Shown piece by piece: positions 1-9,390 of a stretch of 64,000 bases of DNA (the first letter of the stretch is position 1; each line of letters starts with the position of its first letter). Both the position numbers and the translations under genes were made by a program. A model generated the notes under the pieces. It had not been told where the DNA came from. It did not search any database and saw nothing but the letters and a program-made list of their open reading frames with translations. The DNA is from Sphingobacteriaceae bacterium (GTDB lineage Bacteria; Bacteroidota; Bacteroidia; Sphingobacteriales; Sphingobacteriaceae), in assembly GCA_017745075.1 (NCBI GenBank), contig JAGIAD010000007.1, forward strand, positions 1 to 64,000, given 5' to 3'.

Positions 1-140
1 GAAATGACGACTCGTGAGAGGGCTGTCAATCATATTGATTTTTATACAATAAATTTATCCCTCGGGATGACAAACTTTTACCTACTGGTAACGTCCCCAT
101 AGACCAGCTTTATTTGCCTAGGCTTTATAGATCAATCAAT

Positions 141-173
141 AAAAAAGCCGCAAAACTAACCAGGTCTTGCGGC
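141..173 (-). terminator. Rho-independent terminator after the GH3 gene
   Basis: A perfect 7-bp inverted repeat (147-153 with 167-173, GCCGCAA/TTGCGGC) has a 13-nt loop. Read on the minus strand it is followed by six Ts (141-146). It lies 45 bp beyond the GH3 stop codon and so closes the leftward glycan operon. Confidence 0.75.
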
Positions 174-217
174 AACATGTATGGGTATACCCACCATACC
201 TGGGCCGAGAATTATCT

Positions 218-2896
218 TTATGGTTTTACCGTTAATGTTTCTTTTAAATGAAGTTCGCGGCTTGATGATCCGATCATCACCCTGAAATCGCCGGGTTCAA
301 TAACCGTTTTCAGGTTAGCATCAAGCATCTGCAACATTTCAGGTGTAATTTTAAAGCTGATGGTTTTGCTTTCTCCTGCTTTAAGTTTAACGCGTTCAAA
401 TCCTTTAAGTTCCAAAACCGGACGGGCTACACTAGCCAGCATATCGCGCAGATACAATTGTGCCACTTCTTCACCATCCTTATTACCTGTATTTTTAAGT
501 GTAAAGCTTACTGTAGTACCCTCATTCGCGTTAATTGCTTTCTTAGCTAATGTGATATTGCTGTATTCGAATGTGGTATAACTTAAACCATAACCAAAGG
601 GAAACAGCGGCTCACCACTTAAATTATTGTAATCGTCGCCTCTGCCGGTTGGCTTATGGTTGTAAACCAATGGCAATTGCGCCTCATGCACGGGATAAGT
701 AATCGGAAGCCTGCCAGCAGGATTGTAATCGCCAAATAAAGTCTCTGCTACTGCAGTTCCTCCCTCTTCACCAGGATACCATACATTCAAAATTGCTGAA
801 GCATCATTGATCCAGTTGCCCATGGTTATCGCACTGCCACCAACCAATAATACCACTACGGGTTTACCTGTCTTGGCCATTTCCTGAATGAGTAGTTCCT
901 GATTGCCGGGTAAATTAAGCATGGCACGGTCTAAAAACTCGCCCTCTTTTATTCCTGCAGCCACTACAATAACATCGGCATTTTTAGCCATTGTTCTGGC
1001 TTCTTCCAATGCCTGTGCTTCCTTATCTTCAACACCATAATTCCAGATTAGCCTGATGTAGGCATTACCTTTTGGCTCTTTAAACTCGATCTTTATGGGA
1101 TAAGCTTTACCTGCTTCAAAATTAAAGCTTTCGGTACGTGTATGATAAGAAGCCTTTTCCCACTGATCAATAATGAGCTTTCCATCCAGGTATAAGCGAT
1201 AGCCATCATTACCGGCTAAACCGATTTGATAGGTGCCTGTTTTTTGTGGTTTAATTTCTCCCTGCCACCTTACCGAGTAATTATCTGTGGCCAGTTTCTC
1301 ATAGGGAGAGTAAAGTGTCCACATGAAATCGATTTGTTTATCAGTCCTTGTTAATACTGGCTGGCCGGAAAGGTCAGTAGTGTTAAAGTATTCGCCGGTT
1401 AAGCCTTTGCCATTTTTTGAGCTAAGAAATGTAGAATCTATTACCACATACTTTTTACTATCCCTAAAACTTCCCTGAGCGTAATTTACACTGGTTAAAT
1501 TACCAGCCCTGGATTTTATACCATCCAAAATGCTGATTTTACCTGTCCCGGTTCCGCTATAGCCTCCTAAACGGGCCTCAACGGCATCCTGTCCCAATAC
1601 CAATATGTTTTTAGGTTGCTTTAGTGGCAATACATTTTGACTGTTTTTGAGCAGCACGAATGATTCTAAAGCTGATTTTTTGGCCAAAGCCTTAGCCGAT
1701 AAATCGGTAAGCGAAGCCTCTGCCTCTTTTTCTGAAACATAAGGATTCTCGAACAGACCGAGTTCGAACTTGGCCCTTAAAACCCTCGAAACCGCATCGT
1801 CAATGCGTGCCTTCGGAATACTTCCATCTAAAAATGGTGGTCTAAAAAGCTTGTAATGTTCATATTCTACCTGAAAAATAACATCAAGCCCTCCATTTAA
1901 AGCTTGCACCGTAGATTGTGCATAGTTTTTTGAAGTATTGTGCAACACATTTGCCCCACCTACTGCACCCGCATCAGAGATTACAAAACCTTTAAAGCCC
2001 CAGTCGTGCTTTAAGGTTTTAGTTAAAAGCCAGTAATTGGAAGTTGCAGGCGTTCCATCAACACTGTTATAAGAAGTCATTACCGAACGGATACCTGCCT
2101 TTTTTACCCCTTCTTCAAATGCAGGAAAGTGTATTTCGCGTAAAAACCTTTCCGTTTTCTGTATAGGGTAACTGTCTCTGCCTCCATCGCCAACGTTGGC
2201 AATAAGATGTTTCGGCGTTACCACTACGTTTTCTTTTTCGACTGCATTCATAAATGCAACTCCCATAACCGTAGTCAGGTAGGGATCTTCGCCATAGGTT
2301 TCTTCTACACGCCCCCAGCGTACATCGTCGGCCATATTGATTACAGGAGCGAGAATATCTCTTATGCCCCTCACTTTAGCCTCCTGTGCTATCCGTTTAC
2401 CAATTTGGGCCATGGTTAAGGTATCAAACGTTGCAGCTAAACCAATCGACTGCGGAAAGGCCGTTGCATTTTTTCGTACCAAGCCGTGCAGGGCCTCATC
2501 AAATACCAGCATCGGGATACCAAGCCGGGTATTGTTAACCAGGTAATGTTGTAACTGGTTAACTTTTTTAGCAAGGGTTAAGGCATTCTCGGTGGTATTG
2601 TAGCTCAGCAATTGCTGGGCCTCTCCCGCACCGCCGGATTGGGCACTAATCTGCAATCCAAAAATTCCGTTTTTATAGTGCTCCTTCGCTATACCATCAA
2701 CATCACCAGGTACCATAAATAACTGCCAGAATTTTTCTTCAGGTGTCATCCTCGATACCAGGTCTTTCACCCTTAAATCGATACTGAGTTTAGGATTTTT
2801 GTAAGGCAGATTTTGTACACTTTTGTTTTGCGCAAAAACGCCAGCCGAAAATAGTAATGCTGTAATTAAAAAAGTATTTATTTTAAGGTTAAACAT
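218..2896 (-). CDS. Glycoside hydrolase family 3 (beta-glucosidase/xylosidase type) with PA14 insert
   Basis: This is an exported glycosidase that should release non-reducing beta-linked sugars from oligosaccharides in the periplasm. Residues 1-22 form a signal peptide. The N-terminal TIM-barrel domain (about 35-375) carries the nucleophile Asp308 in FKGFVISDAGAV and the KHL substrate-binding motif near 229-231. The alpha/beta sandwich domain (about 400-790) is interrupted at about 498-625 by a PA14 carbohydrate-binding module (GLTGEYFNTTDLSG). The general acid/base is probably a Glu in EGEFLDRAMLNLPG (about 651-653). A fibronectin-III-like domain ends the 892-residue protein, which is normal for this subfamily. 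It starts 2 bp after the GH29 stop, so the two are co-transcribed. The exact sugar (glucose, xylose or galactose) cannot be told from sequence. Confidence 0.93.
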   Translation of the reverse strand: MFNLKINTFLITALLFSAGVFAQNKSVQNLPYKNPKLSIDLRVKDLVSRMTPEEKFWQLFMVPGDVDGIAKEHYKNGIFGLQISAQSGGAGEAQQLLSYNTTENALTLAKKVNQLQHYLVNNTRLGIPMLVFDEALHGLVRKNATAFPQSIGLAATFDTLTMAQIGKRIAQEAKVRGIRDILAPVINMADDVRWGRVEETYGEDPYLTTVMGVAFMNAVEKENVVVTPKHLIANVGDGGRDSYPIQKTERFLREIHFPAFEEGVKKAGIRSVMTSYNSVDGTPATSNYWLLTKTLKHDWGFKGFVISDAGAVGGANVLHNTSKNYAQSTVQALNGGLDVIFQVEYEHYKLFRPPFLDGSIPKARIDDAVSRVLRAKFELGLFENPYVSEKEAEASLTDLSAKALAKKSALESFVLLKNSQNVLPLKQPKNILVLGQDAVEARLGGYSGTGTGKISILDGIKSRAGNLTSVNYAQGSFRDSKKYVVIDSTFLSSKNGKGLTGEYFNTTDLSGQPVLTRTDKQIDFMWTLYSPYEKLATDNYSVRWQGEIKPQKTGTYQIGLAGNDGYRLYLDGKLIIDQWEKASYHTRTESFNFEAGKAYPIKIEFKEPKGNAYIRLIWNYGVEDKEAQALEEARTMAKNADVIVVAAGIKEGEFLDRAMLNLPGNQELLIQEMAKTGKPVVVLLVGGSAITMGNWINDASAILNVWYPGEEGGTAVAETLFGDYNPAGRLPITYPVHEAQLPLVYNHKPTGRGDDYNNLSGEPLFPFGYGLSYTTFEYSNITLAKKAINANEGTTVSFTLKNTGNKDGEEVAQLYLRDMLASVARPVLELKGFERVKLKAGESKTISFKITPEMLQMLDANLKTVIEPGDFRVMIGSSSRELHLKETLTVKP

Positions 2897-2898
2897 CT

Positions 2899-4320
2899 CT
2901 ATTCAGATTCAGGGGTAAAAGAAAAGGCCAGCGCAATTTTCTCTTCAGTTTTAGGGAAGTCGAAATGTACTTTACCATCTACCAGTTTCCATTTTACTTT
3001 TTGGTTATTGCTTAAAAGTGTAATGGCTGTTCCTTTTTTAGGAATGCTACCTTTCCAAGAAATTTCTTTTACAGGATTAGTACCCAATAAGCTGATGCCA
3101 TAAACAGTTTTACCATCTTTACTTTGTGTAAACCAGTTTTGCCCGTCATGATAGTTTTTGGTGATACGTGTCCCATAAATGGCGGCACCATTTTTTGAAG
3201 TCCAGTGCCCAATTTCTTCTAATTTTTTAATTACTTCGTCAGGCAGCGTTCCATCTGCTTTCGGGCCAACGCCCAATAACAAACTTCCGCCTTTGGCCAC
3301 AATTTCTACCAATTTGTGCACCACTTCAGCAGCAGGTTTATATTGATCGTTAGGAACAAATCCCCATGCGCCGCCTAAGGTCATACAGCTCTCCCAGGGA
3401 TAATCCAGTTGTTTTTCGGGGATTTTCTGTTCAGGAGTCTGGTAATTTTCGAACTGACCGTGTACGGTACGGTCGACCATAATTAACCCGGGTTGTGCTT
3501 TCCGGGCATCAGCGGCAATCTTTGGCATATCAATATCCTGGCTCCACTCCGGAATTGGCGCACCCCATGAAAGTACTTCTTCGTTTACCGATGCTAAAGG
3601 CCTCACCCAACCACCGTCTAACCATAAAATATCGATGCTTCCGTAATTATTCATTAACTCACCAATCTGGTTCTGGGTAAAGCTTTTAAACATGTTCCAG
3701 CGCCATGGATTCTTTCTGATGTCGTAATTGTTATTCCTGTTTGCGGTAGCATATTTATCCCACCAATAGTACTGCGAATGCCAGTCGGGTTTAGAAAAAT
3801 AAGCGCCGATCATGAAATTCTGCTTCCGGAAAGCATCGAATACATATTTGGCAACATCTTTTTTAGGGTTATTGGCAAATGGGCCTTTTGCAATGCTGAA
3901 ATCAGATTGTTTGGTATCGAACATAGCAAAACCATCATGATGTTTGGTGGTAAAAACCAGGTATTTCATTCCAGCGTCTTTACCTGCCTTCGCCCATTGT
4001 TCGGGGTTAAATTTTGTTGGGTTAAATTTTTCTTTTAATCCCCAATACCATTTCTTGTAATCATCGTACTTCATCGTACTGTCTCTGTCAATCCAGTCTT
4101 CTGAACAGATTGACCAAGATTCAATAATTCCAGGAACAGCATATAAGCCCCAATGGATAATCATCCCAAACTTTTGGTCTTGCCAGTGTTCCAGTTTCTT
4201 TTTTACTGCTTCATCTTTTGGCCATTCATATTTTGTTGACTCTTTGAGGATATCATTTCGTTGCGCAAAAGCGATATTGATGCAACAGATAAAAGCAATT
4301 AAAAGGCTACGGAGTTTCAT
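2899..4320 (-). CDS. Alpha-L-fucosidase, GH29
   Basis: It hydrolyses terminal alpha-L-fucosyl residues with retention of configuration. A signal peptide (MKLRSLLIAFICCINIAFA) sends it to the periplasm. The barrel shows family hallmarks: the IHWGLYAVPG strand (about 55-64), KHHDGFAMF with the His pair at 127-128, and the predicted nucleophile Asp235 in IDILWLDGGW. A C-terminal beta domain (about 370-473) follows. The length of 473 aa is typical. It lies between SusD and the GH3 gene, and the GH3 gene starts 2 bp after it. The locus therefore probably targets a fucosylated glycan, such as a plant xyloglucan side chain or a host-type glycan. The linkage preference is not visible. Confidence 0.95.
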   Translation of the reverse strand: MKLRSLLIAFICCINIAFAQRNDILKESTKYEWPKDEAVKKKLEHWQDQKFGMIIHWGLYAVPGIIESWSICSEDWIDRDSTMKYDDYKKWYWGLKEKFNPTKFNPEQWAKAGKDAGMKYLVFTTKHHDGFAMFDTKQSDFSIAKGPFANNPKKDVAKYVFDAFRKQNFMIGAYFSKPDWHSQYYWWDKYATANRNNNYDIRKNPWRWNMFKSFTQNQIGELMNNYGSIDILWLDGGWVRPLASVNEEVLSWGAPIPEWSQDIDMPKIAADARKAQPGLIMVDRTVHGQFENYQTPEQKIPEKQLDYPWESCMTLGGAWGFVPNDQYKPAAEVVHKLVEIVAKGGSLLLGVGPKADGTLPDEVIKKLEEIGHWTSKNGAAIYGTRITKNYHDGQNWFTQSKDGKTVYGISLLGTNPVKEISWKGSIPKKGTAITLLSNNQKVKWKLVDGKVHFDFPKTEEKIALAFSFTPESE

Positions 4321-4330
4321 ATTAATATAA

Positions 4331-4360
4331 TTAAAAATCCCGGCAGAAGCCTGCCGGGAT
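4331..4360 (-). terminator. Strong hairpin between susD and GH29
   Basis: A perfect 10-bp stem (4337-4346 with 4351-4360, ATCCCGGCAG/CTGCCGGGAT) with a 4-nt AAGC loop is followed on the minus strand by a T tract (4333-4337). It sits directly after the SusD stop, 10 bp upstream of the GH29 start codon. It likely reduces expression of the enzymes relative to SusC/D, or acts as an mRNA 3'-end stabiliser. Confidence 0.75.
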
Positions 4361-4384
4361 TATGTGCTAGATTAGTATTAGATA

Positions 4385-5974
4385 TTAGGGTTGCCAAAAT
4401 ATCTTAGTAGTACGCGTATCCTTCGCTTTTACTGCTTGATAATTAGCAGTATTATACGATGTTTCAACGGTAGGATAAGTTAAACGTGTTGGTGGTGTAG
4501 TATAGTTACTTAATGTTGCTGTTGGAAATGTTAATTGTGGATATCCAGTTCGGCGATATTCTGCCCAAGCCTGATTTGCCTGTAAAAATCCAAAATGCAG
4601 CCATTTTTGAACATAAATTAAAGCAAGTTTTTGGGTGGCTGTTCCAGTAAATGCAATATTTGAAGCAGTAACAAAAGTGTTTATGGTAGCATCATCAGGT
4701 TTAGTTGTTTTTTTCAACCCAGTATTGTTTAAATTATTCAAATAATAATAGAACGTTACAGATTGCTTTACAGCGGTTTCATAAGCTGTTTGAGCTGCTG
4801 CTGCACTACCCCAACGCTGGTTTGCTTCGGCTTTCATAAAGTTAACTTCTGATGCTGTAATTACTGGTCCGGGTAAAGATGGATTTTGCGCAAATGTTAC
4901 TGAATCCATAATTGCATATTCAGTATTATGAAGATCCTGATCAGCCGCAGTAAAAGTAATTGGCATTGCTTTATAAGTAGGATTTTGAACAAATACACCA
5001 TTTACAGTTTTACCATATTTATCAAAAATCACAGGTATTCTCGGATCATTTGCTGGCACCATTGCAGTATTCAACATATAATCAGGCGCAAACAAAGAAC
5101 CTTCAGTAAAAGCACTATTTAAGTTACTTGTGTTATTTGTTAATTGTTGTAATAAGATATCTGATGTACCTGGTGTATAGTTTGCATTATTCCCACCATC
5201 AACTAAAGGATATTGCGATGGATTATTAAGCATAGCCATTACTGCTGTTTGTGCAGTAGATTCGCTCACTTTAGAAATACGCATTAACAACCTTAATCTG
5301 ATTGAATTGGCATATCTTCTCCATTTATCAATATTTCCGCTTAATAAAATATCAGCCTTGCTAAATGCTGGATTTGCCGATGCTGTTGAGAAATAAGTGT
5401 TGGATGCATCCAAATTAGAAATTAAAGTATTGTATAAAGCCGCCTGCTCATCAAATTTTGGATTCTTTATTGTACTTGTTGCTTCTAAACTTCCAGCTTC
5501 AGAATATGGGATATCTCCCCATAGATCTACCATTTGAGCAGCTTGATCATATAAAACCACTTTAGCCGCCTCCAATAAAATCTTTTGGTTGGCTTGATCA
5601 GAAGCTGGTAAGGCAGCGTATGAAGTTTCCATAGCTCTGTAAATCCCTAAAATACCACTTCCATTAGCGCTTGGAGAATAAAAATCTGTCCAATAACCAC
5701 CAACATAACCATCAGACTGCTGATACATACTATTAGATATTGGAAAGTAGATTGTTTGGCTATACAATGCTGGTTGCAGGAAATAAAATGTACGCATGTT
5801 CCAATACATTGGTTTAACCCTATTATTGTTTAGGGCAGCTGTTAAAAAGCCTGCTAAACTGGTTTTTGTCGACTTATCAGGATCTATGAATTTATCTTCA
5901 AGAGCTTTTTTGCAACTACCTAAAGTAAGTAACATTCCTACAAATAAGCCTGCTTTTATAATATTATTTTTCAT
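4385..5974 (-). CDS. SusD/RagB-like outer-membrane glycan-binding lipoprotein
   Basis: This surface lipoprotein forms the lid on the SusC-type transporter and binds the incoming glycan. A lipobox signal (LLTLGSCKK, lipidated Cys at about 21) opens the protein. Helical SusD repeats follow: YRAMETSYAALPASD, the region before AQMVDLWGDIPYSEA, and the C-terminal WLHFGFLQANQAWAEYRRTG. These features resemble the SusD-like group that ends with the EYRRTGYP element. The length of 529 aa is usual. It lies 30 bp downstream of the SusC gene and is followed by a strong hairpin. The bound glycan is unknown, but a fucosylated one is implied by the neighbours. Confidence 0.95.
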   Translation of the reverse strand: MKNNIIKAGLFVGMLLTLGSCKKALEDKFIDPDKSTKTSLAGFLTAALNNNRVKPMYWNMRTFYFLQPALYSQTIYFPISNSMYQQSDGYVGGYWTDFYSPSANGSGILGIYRAMETSYAALPASDQANQKILLEAAKVVLYDQAAQMVDLWGDIPYSEAGSLEATSTIKNPKFDEQAALYNTLISNLDASNTYFSTASANPAFSKADILLSGNIDKWRRYANSIRLRLLMRISKVSESTAQTAVMAMLNNPSQYPLVDGGNNANYTPGTSDILLQQLTNNTSNLNSAFTEGSLFAPDYMLNTAMVPANDPRIPVIFDKYGKTVNGVFVQNPTYKAMPITFTAADQDLHNTEYAIMDSVTFAQNPSLPGPVITASEVNFMKAEANQRWGSAAAAQTAYETAVKQSVTFYYYLNNLNNTGLKKTTKPDDATINTFVTASNIAFTGTATQKLALIYVQKWLHFGFLQANQAWAEYRRTGYPQLTFPTATLSNYTTPPTRLTYPTVETSYNTANYQAVKAKDTRTTKIFWQP

Positions 5975-6004
5975 CTTATTAGTTTTTAATATTCTTAATA
6001 ATGA

Positions 6005-9000
6005 TTAGAAATTCGCATTCAATGAGAATCCGAAACTACGAGTAGCTGCAGAAGATCCAACATCAACACCTTGTGCCCACCATTGATTTCCAACAGGAGC
6101 CTCAGGATCACCATATTTATAAGTTTTCCAGAAATACAATAAATTTCTACCAATTAAAGAAACTCTTAAATTATTTAAGTGCAATTTGCTTGAAACATTG
6201 TTAGGCAATTTGTAACTAATAACGGCCTCTCTTAATTTAATAAAGCTGTTATCATATATTGCTCCTTTCTCATTCCAAGCATCATAACCCCAATAAAAAG
6301 TATTAATATAATAGTTTGCTGCATTAATAACTTTTGTATTAGGTAAGCCTGTTGTTGCATTTACACCTTGTAACAATACACCATCGTGATAAGTAACTCC
6401 ACCATCAGTATAAGTTAAGCCTCCATGTTCAGCATCTCTGTACTGTAATGTACTTTCATACAAACCACCACTAATTCCATACTTTGCTTGTGGCGATACA
6501 ATTTGCCCTCCAAAACGATAATCTACTGTAAAATCCAAAGAGAAGTTTTTATAGCTTAATGTATTTGAGAAACCACCAATTGCTTTAGGCATAATATTGC
6601 CCCCTTTAACATATTTGGTTTTGTCGATAATGTAAAGACCATCATCATTAATCAAATAATTACCATTATTATCAGTAGCACGTGGGTATACAGAGATATC
6701 GCCAAGACGATCCCCTGCTGATGCTACAATCCTTAATGCACTTTGTTCTGCATCATAGAAATTTAAACTGGTAATCCCGTTTGCTAATGCAATAACCTTA
6801 GATTTGTTAAACGCGTAATTAAGTCTTGTACTCCATCTAAAATCTCCGGCAATAACTGGGGTAGCATTTAATGAAAGTTCAACACCGTTATTACCAATTT
6901 CGCCAACATTTACAATTTGTCCAGTTGCACCAACTGATGGAGCTGTTTGTAACGGTAAAATTTGGTCTTTGATTTTATTAGTATAGTAACTTACATCTAA
7001 GCCTAATCTATTATTCAAGAATTTTAATTCTGTACCAAATTCATATTCCTTTTTTCTTTCTGGTTTCAAGCCTAAATTACCATATGATCCAGTTAAGGTT
7101 AATTGAGGTACCGCACCATTAATTGTTGGTAAAGAACTTTGAGTGTAAGCAATATTAGCTTGATAGATAGGAGCATCATTTGCTACGATACCATAGGATG
7201 CACGTAATTTTCCGTAGCTAAAAAACTCTGGGAGTTTAAATGCTTCAGAAAATACAAAACCCGTATTAACAGATGAATAAAAATAGGTATTGTTACTTGC
7301 AGGTAAAGTAGAAGAAGATTCTCTACGAGCCGTACCTTCCAAAAATAAGTAGTTTTTATAGCTTAAATTTAAAATACCCAAGTAAGCATATTTCATCATC
7401 TCTTTACGATTAGCTTTGGTAGTAGCCTGAGCATAAGTATTGCTTAAGCTAAACCAGTTTTCGGTAACCAAACCAGCTTCAGTGCTTGAACTTTGATCTT
7501 TATATTTTTCTGTTCTTGACTGGAAACCTCCAGAAACTGAGTAATCGAAATCTTTCCCTACTTTATTAGAGTAAGTTAGCAAAGCATCTCCATAAGTAAT
7601 TGAATAAATACCTTTAGAAGCACTATAAGCACCAGAACTACTTGAAGATGAATTATATGCAGTTGGATATTCGTTAAATCTCTTATCTTCTATTCCAGCT
7701 GAGGTAAAGTCATTTCCAATTCTTCCTCTAAACTTCAGGTGATCTACAATATCGTAATTCAAGGTAGCGCTCGTCATTAAACGGTTTTCAGTTTCATCAT
7801 ATTGATTTCTTAACTGATTCCAGTACACATCCATCAAGTTAACTCCACTTACATTATATTTAAATGCATTTGGTTTACCACTTGTTAATGTTGCATATTT
7901 ATAACCGTCACCCGTTTGATATTTCTCACGGAACAAGTTCATATCTTCAGAGCGATTAATGAAACCGCTGTAAGATCCTAATACCTGGCTAAATAAATAA
8001 GCCCTGTTGTGGGTAAGGGTATTCATATAATTAGCAACTACATCTACACTAATTTTATCAGATAACTTAACGGTACTGTTTAAACCGAGAGTATTTTTTT
8101 GTTGTTTACTCCCAGGGCTTACACCTTTATAATCTAATCTCGTAGCAGATAAACGATAATTTAAGTTATCAGTTTGCTTTGAAATACTTAAATTTAAGTT
8201 TGAACTATATCCGTTATCGTATATATCTTTATAATTGTTAGGTTGTGGTGAATAGGAACGGATTTCGCCATCCCACCAACGTACTTGCTGGCCTTCCATT
8301 TTAGGACCAAAGTTTGCCCAAGCACTAAACCATGGGCGAAAACCTGTTGGAGATGTAGTATCTTTAATCCAACCTTCGGCAGTGTTACCTGAATTAATAT
8401 TCGTTTCACGATCGTAACCCGGACCATAAACATTTTGATATTTAGGTAAAAAAGCAACTTGTTCAATGGTACCATTATAATTGAAATCGATACCTAAGCC
8501 TTTATTCTTTGAGCCTTTTTTAGTTGTAATTACAATCACACCACTTGCAGCATCAGAACCGTATAAAGCGGAAGCACTTGCTCCTTTTAAAACAGTTAAG
8601 CTTTCAATATCTGCTGGGTTAATATCCAAAACACCATTTCCTCTAATACGCTGATCATCCCAATAATTATTGTTATTTGCGCCTGTTGCTCCGTTTTGCT
8701 GATCGTTACGAATCATAACCCCATCAACAACGTATACTGGCTGGCGATTGTAGTTTAATGAGTTTATTCCGCGAATTTGAACATTTACGGCACTACTTGA
8801 TCCTCCGGGAGCCGTTGTTATTTTAACGCCAGCAGCTTTACCATACAATGCAGATGCAAAGTTAGTATTACCTGATTCAGTTAATTCTTTAGCTGTAATT
8901 GTACTTACTGCATAACCCAAAGATTTTTGTTCTTTTTTGATGCCCAAAGAGGTTACAACTACCTCATTAAGTTGATTACTGCTTTCTTTTAGGATTACAT

Positions 9001-9271
9001 TTATTGATGTTTGATCGTTTACGCTAATTTCTTGCTTGGCATAACCTATTGCGGTAAATACTAAAATTTCGTTAGGGTTTACTGAAATAGAGAATTTTCC
9101 ATTGCCATCTGTTTGAGTCACTTTTGCAGTTCCTTTAACAGAAACGCTTACACCCGGAAGAGATCCAGATGCGTCTTTTACCGTACCGGTAATATTCTTT
9201 TGTGCAAAAGCACTTATTGTTATAAAACATAACAACAATATACTTAAACACTTTAAGTACGTTTTTTTCAT
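6005..9271 (-). CDS. SusC/RagA-family TonB-dependent outer-membrane transporter
   Basis: A 22-strand TonB-dependent channel importing oligosaccharides with its SusD partner. The order is signal peptide (1-23, ending ISAFA), a carboxypeptidase-D regulatory-like domain (about 27-100, ITGTVKDASGSLPGVSVSVKG), a plug domain (about 105-250) with the SusC signature LNEVVVTSLGIKKEQKSLG, then the beta barrel ending in GFSLNANF with a C-terminal aromatic residue. There is no N-terminal secretin/STN domain, so a FecR-type sigma/anti-sigma system is not expected to control it. The length of 1088 aa is normal. It heads the glycan operon, and the ROK regulator lies upstream on the same strand. Confidence 0.97.
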   Translation of the reverse strand: MKKTYLKCLSILLLCFITISAFAQKNITGTVKDASGSLPGVSVSVKGTAKVTQTDGNGKFSISVNPNEILVFTAIGYAKQEISVNDQTSINVILKESSNQLNEVVVTSLGIKKEQKSLGYAVSTITAKELTESGNTNFASALYGKAAGVKITTAPGGSSSAVNVQIRGINSLNYNRQPVYVVDGVMIRNDQQNGATGANNNNYWDDQRIRGNGVLDINPADIESLTVLKGASASALYGSDAASGVIVITTKKGSKNKGLGIDFNYNGTIEQVAFLPKYQNVYGPGYDRETNINSGNTAEGWIKDTTSPTGFRPWFSAWANFGPKMEGQQVRWWDGEIRSYSPQPNNYKDIYDNGYSSNLNLSISKQTDNLNYRLSATRLDYKGVSPGSKQQKNTLGLNSTVKLSDKISVDVVANYMNTLTHNRAYLFSQVLGSYSGFINRSEDMNLFREKYQTGDGYKYATLTSGKPNAFKYNVSGVNLMDVYWNQLRNQYDETENRLMTSATLNYDIVDHLKFRGRIGNDFTSAGIEDKRFNEYPTAYNSSSSSSGAYSASKGIYSITYGDALLTYSNKVGKDFDYSVSGGFQSRTEKYKDQSSSTEAGLVTENWFSLSNTYAQATTKANRKEMMKYAYLGILNLSYKNYLFLEGTARRESSSTLPASNNTYFYSSVNTGFVFSEAFKLPEFFSYGKLRASYGIVANDAPIYQANIAYTQSSLPTINGAVPQLTLTGSYGNLGLKPERKKEYEFGTELKFLNNRLGLDVSYYTNKIKDQILPLQTAPSVGATGQIVNVGEIGNNGVELSLNATPVIAGDFRWSTRLNYAFNKSKVIALANGITSLNFYDAEQSALRIVASAGDRLGDISVYPRATDNNGNYLINDDGLYIIDKTKYVKGGNIMPKAIGGFSNTLSYKNFSLDFTVDYRFGGQIVSPQAKYGISGGLYESTLQYRDAEHGGLTYTDGGVTYHDGVLLQGVNATTGLPNTKVINAANYYINTFYWGYDAWNEKGAIYDNSFIKLREAVISYKLPNNVSSKLHLNNLRVSLIGRNLLYFWKTYKYGDPEAPVGNQWWAQGVDVGSSAATRSFGFSLNANF

Positions 9272-9390
9272 ATTTTTTAAGTTTAGTTTAAGATTAGTTA
9301 AATAATTTGTGGCTTTGTATTCAGCCTTTTTTTCTTGTCATGCAATATTGGTTTTGGTTAAATATTTATATTTTCTTGTTGGTATATTTT

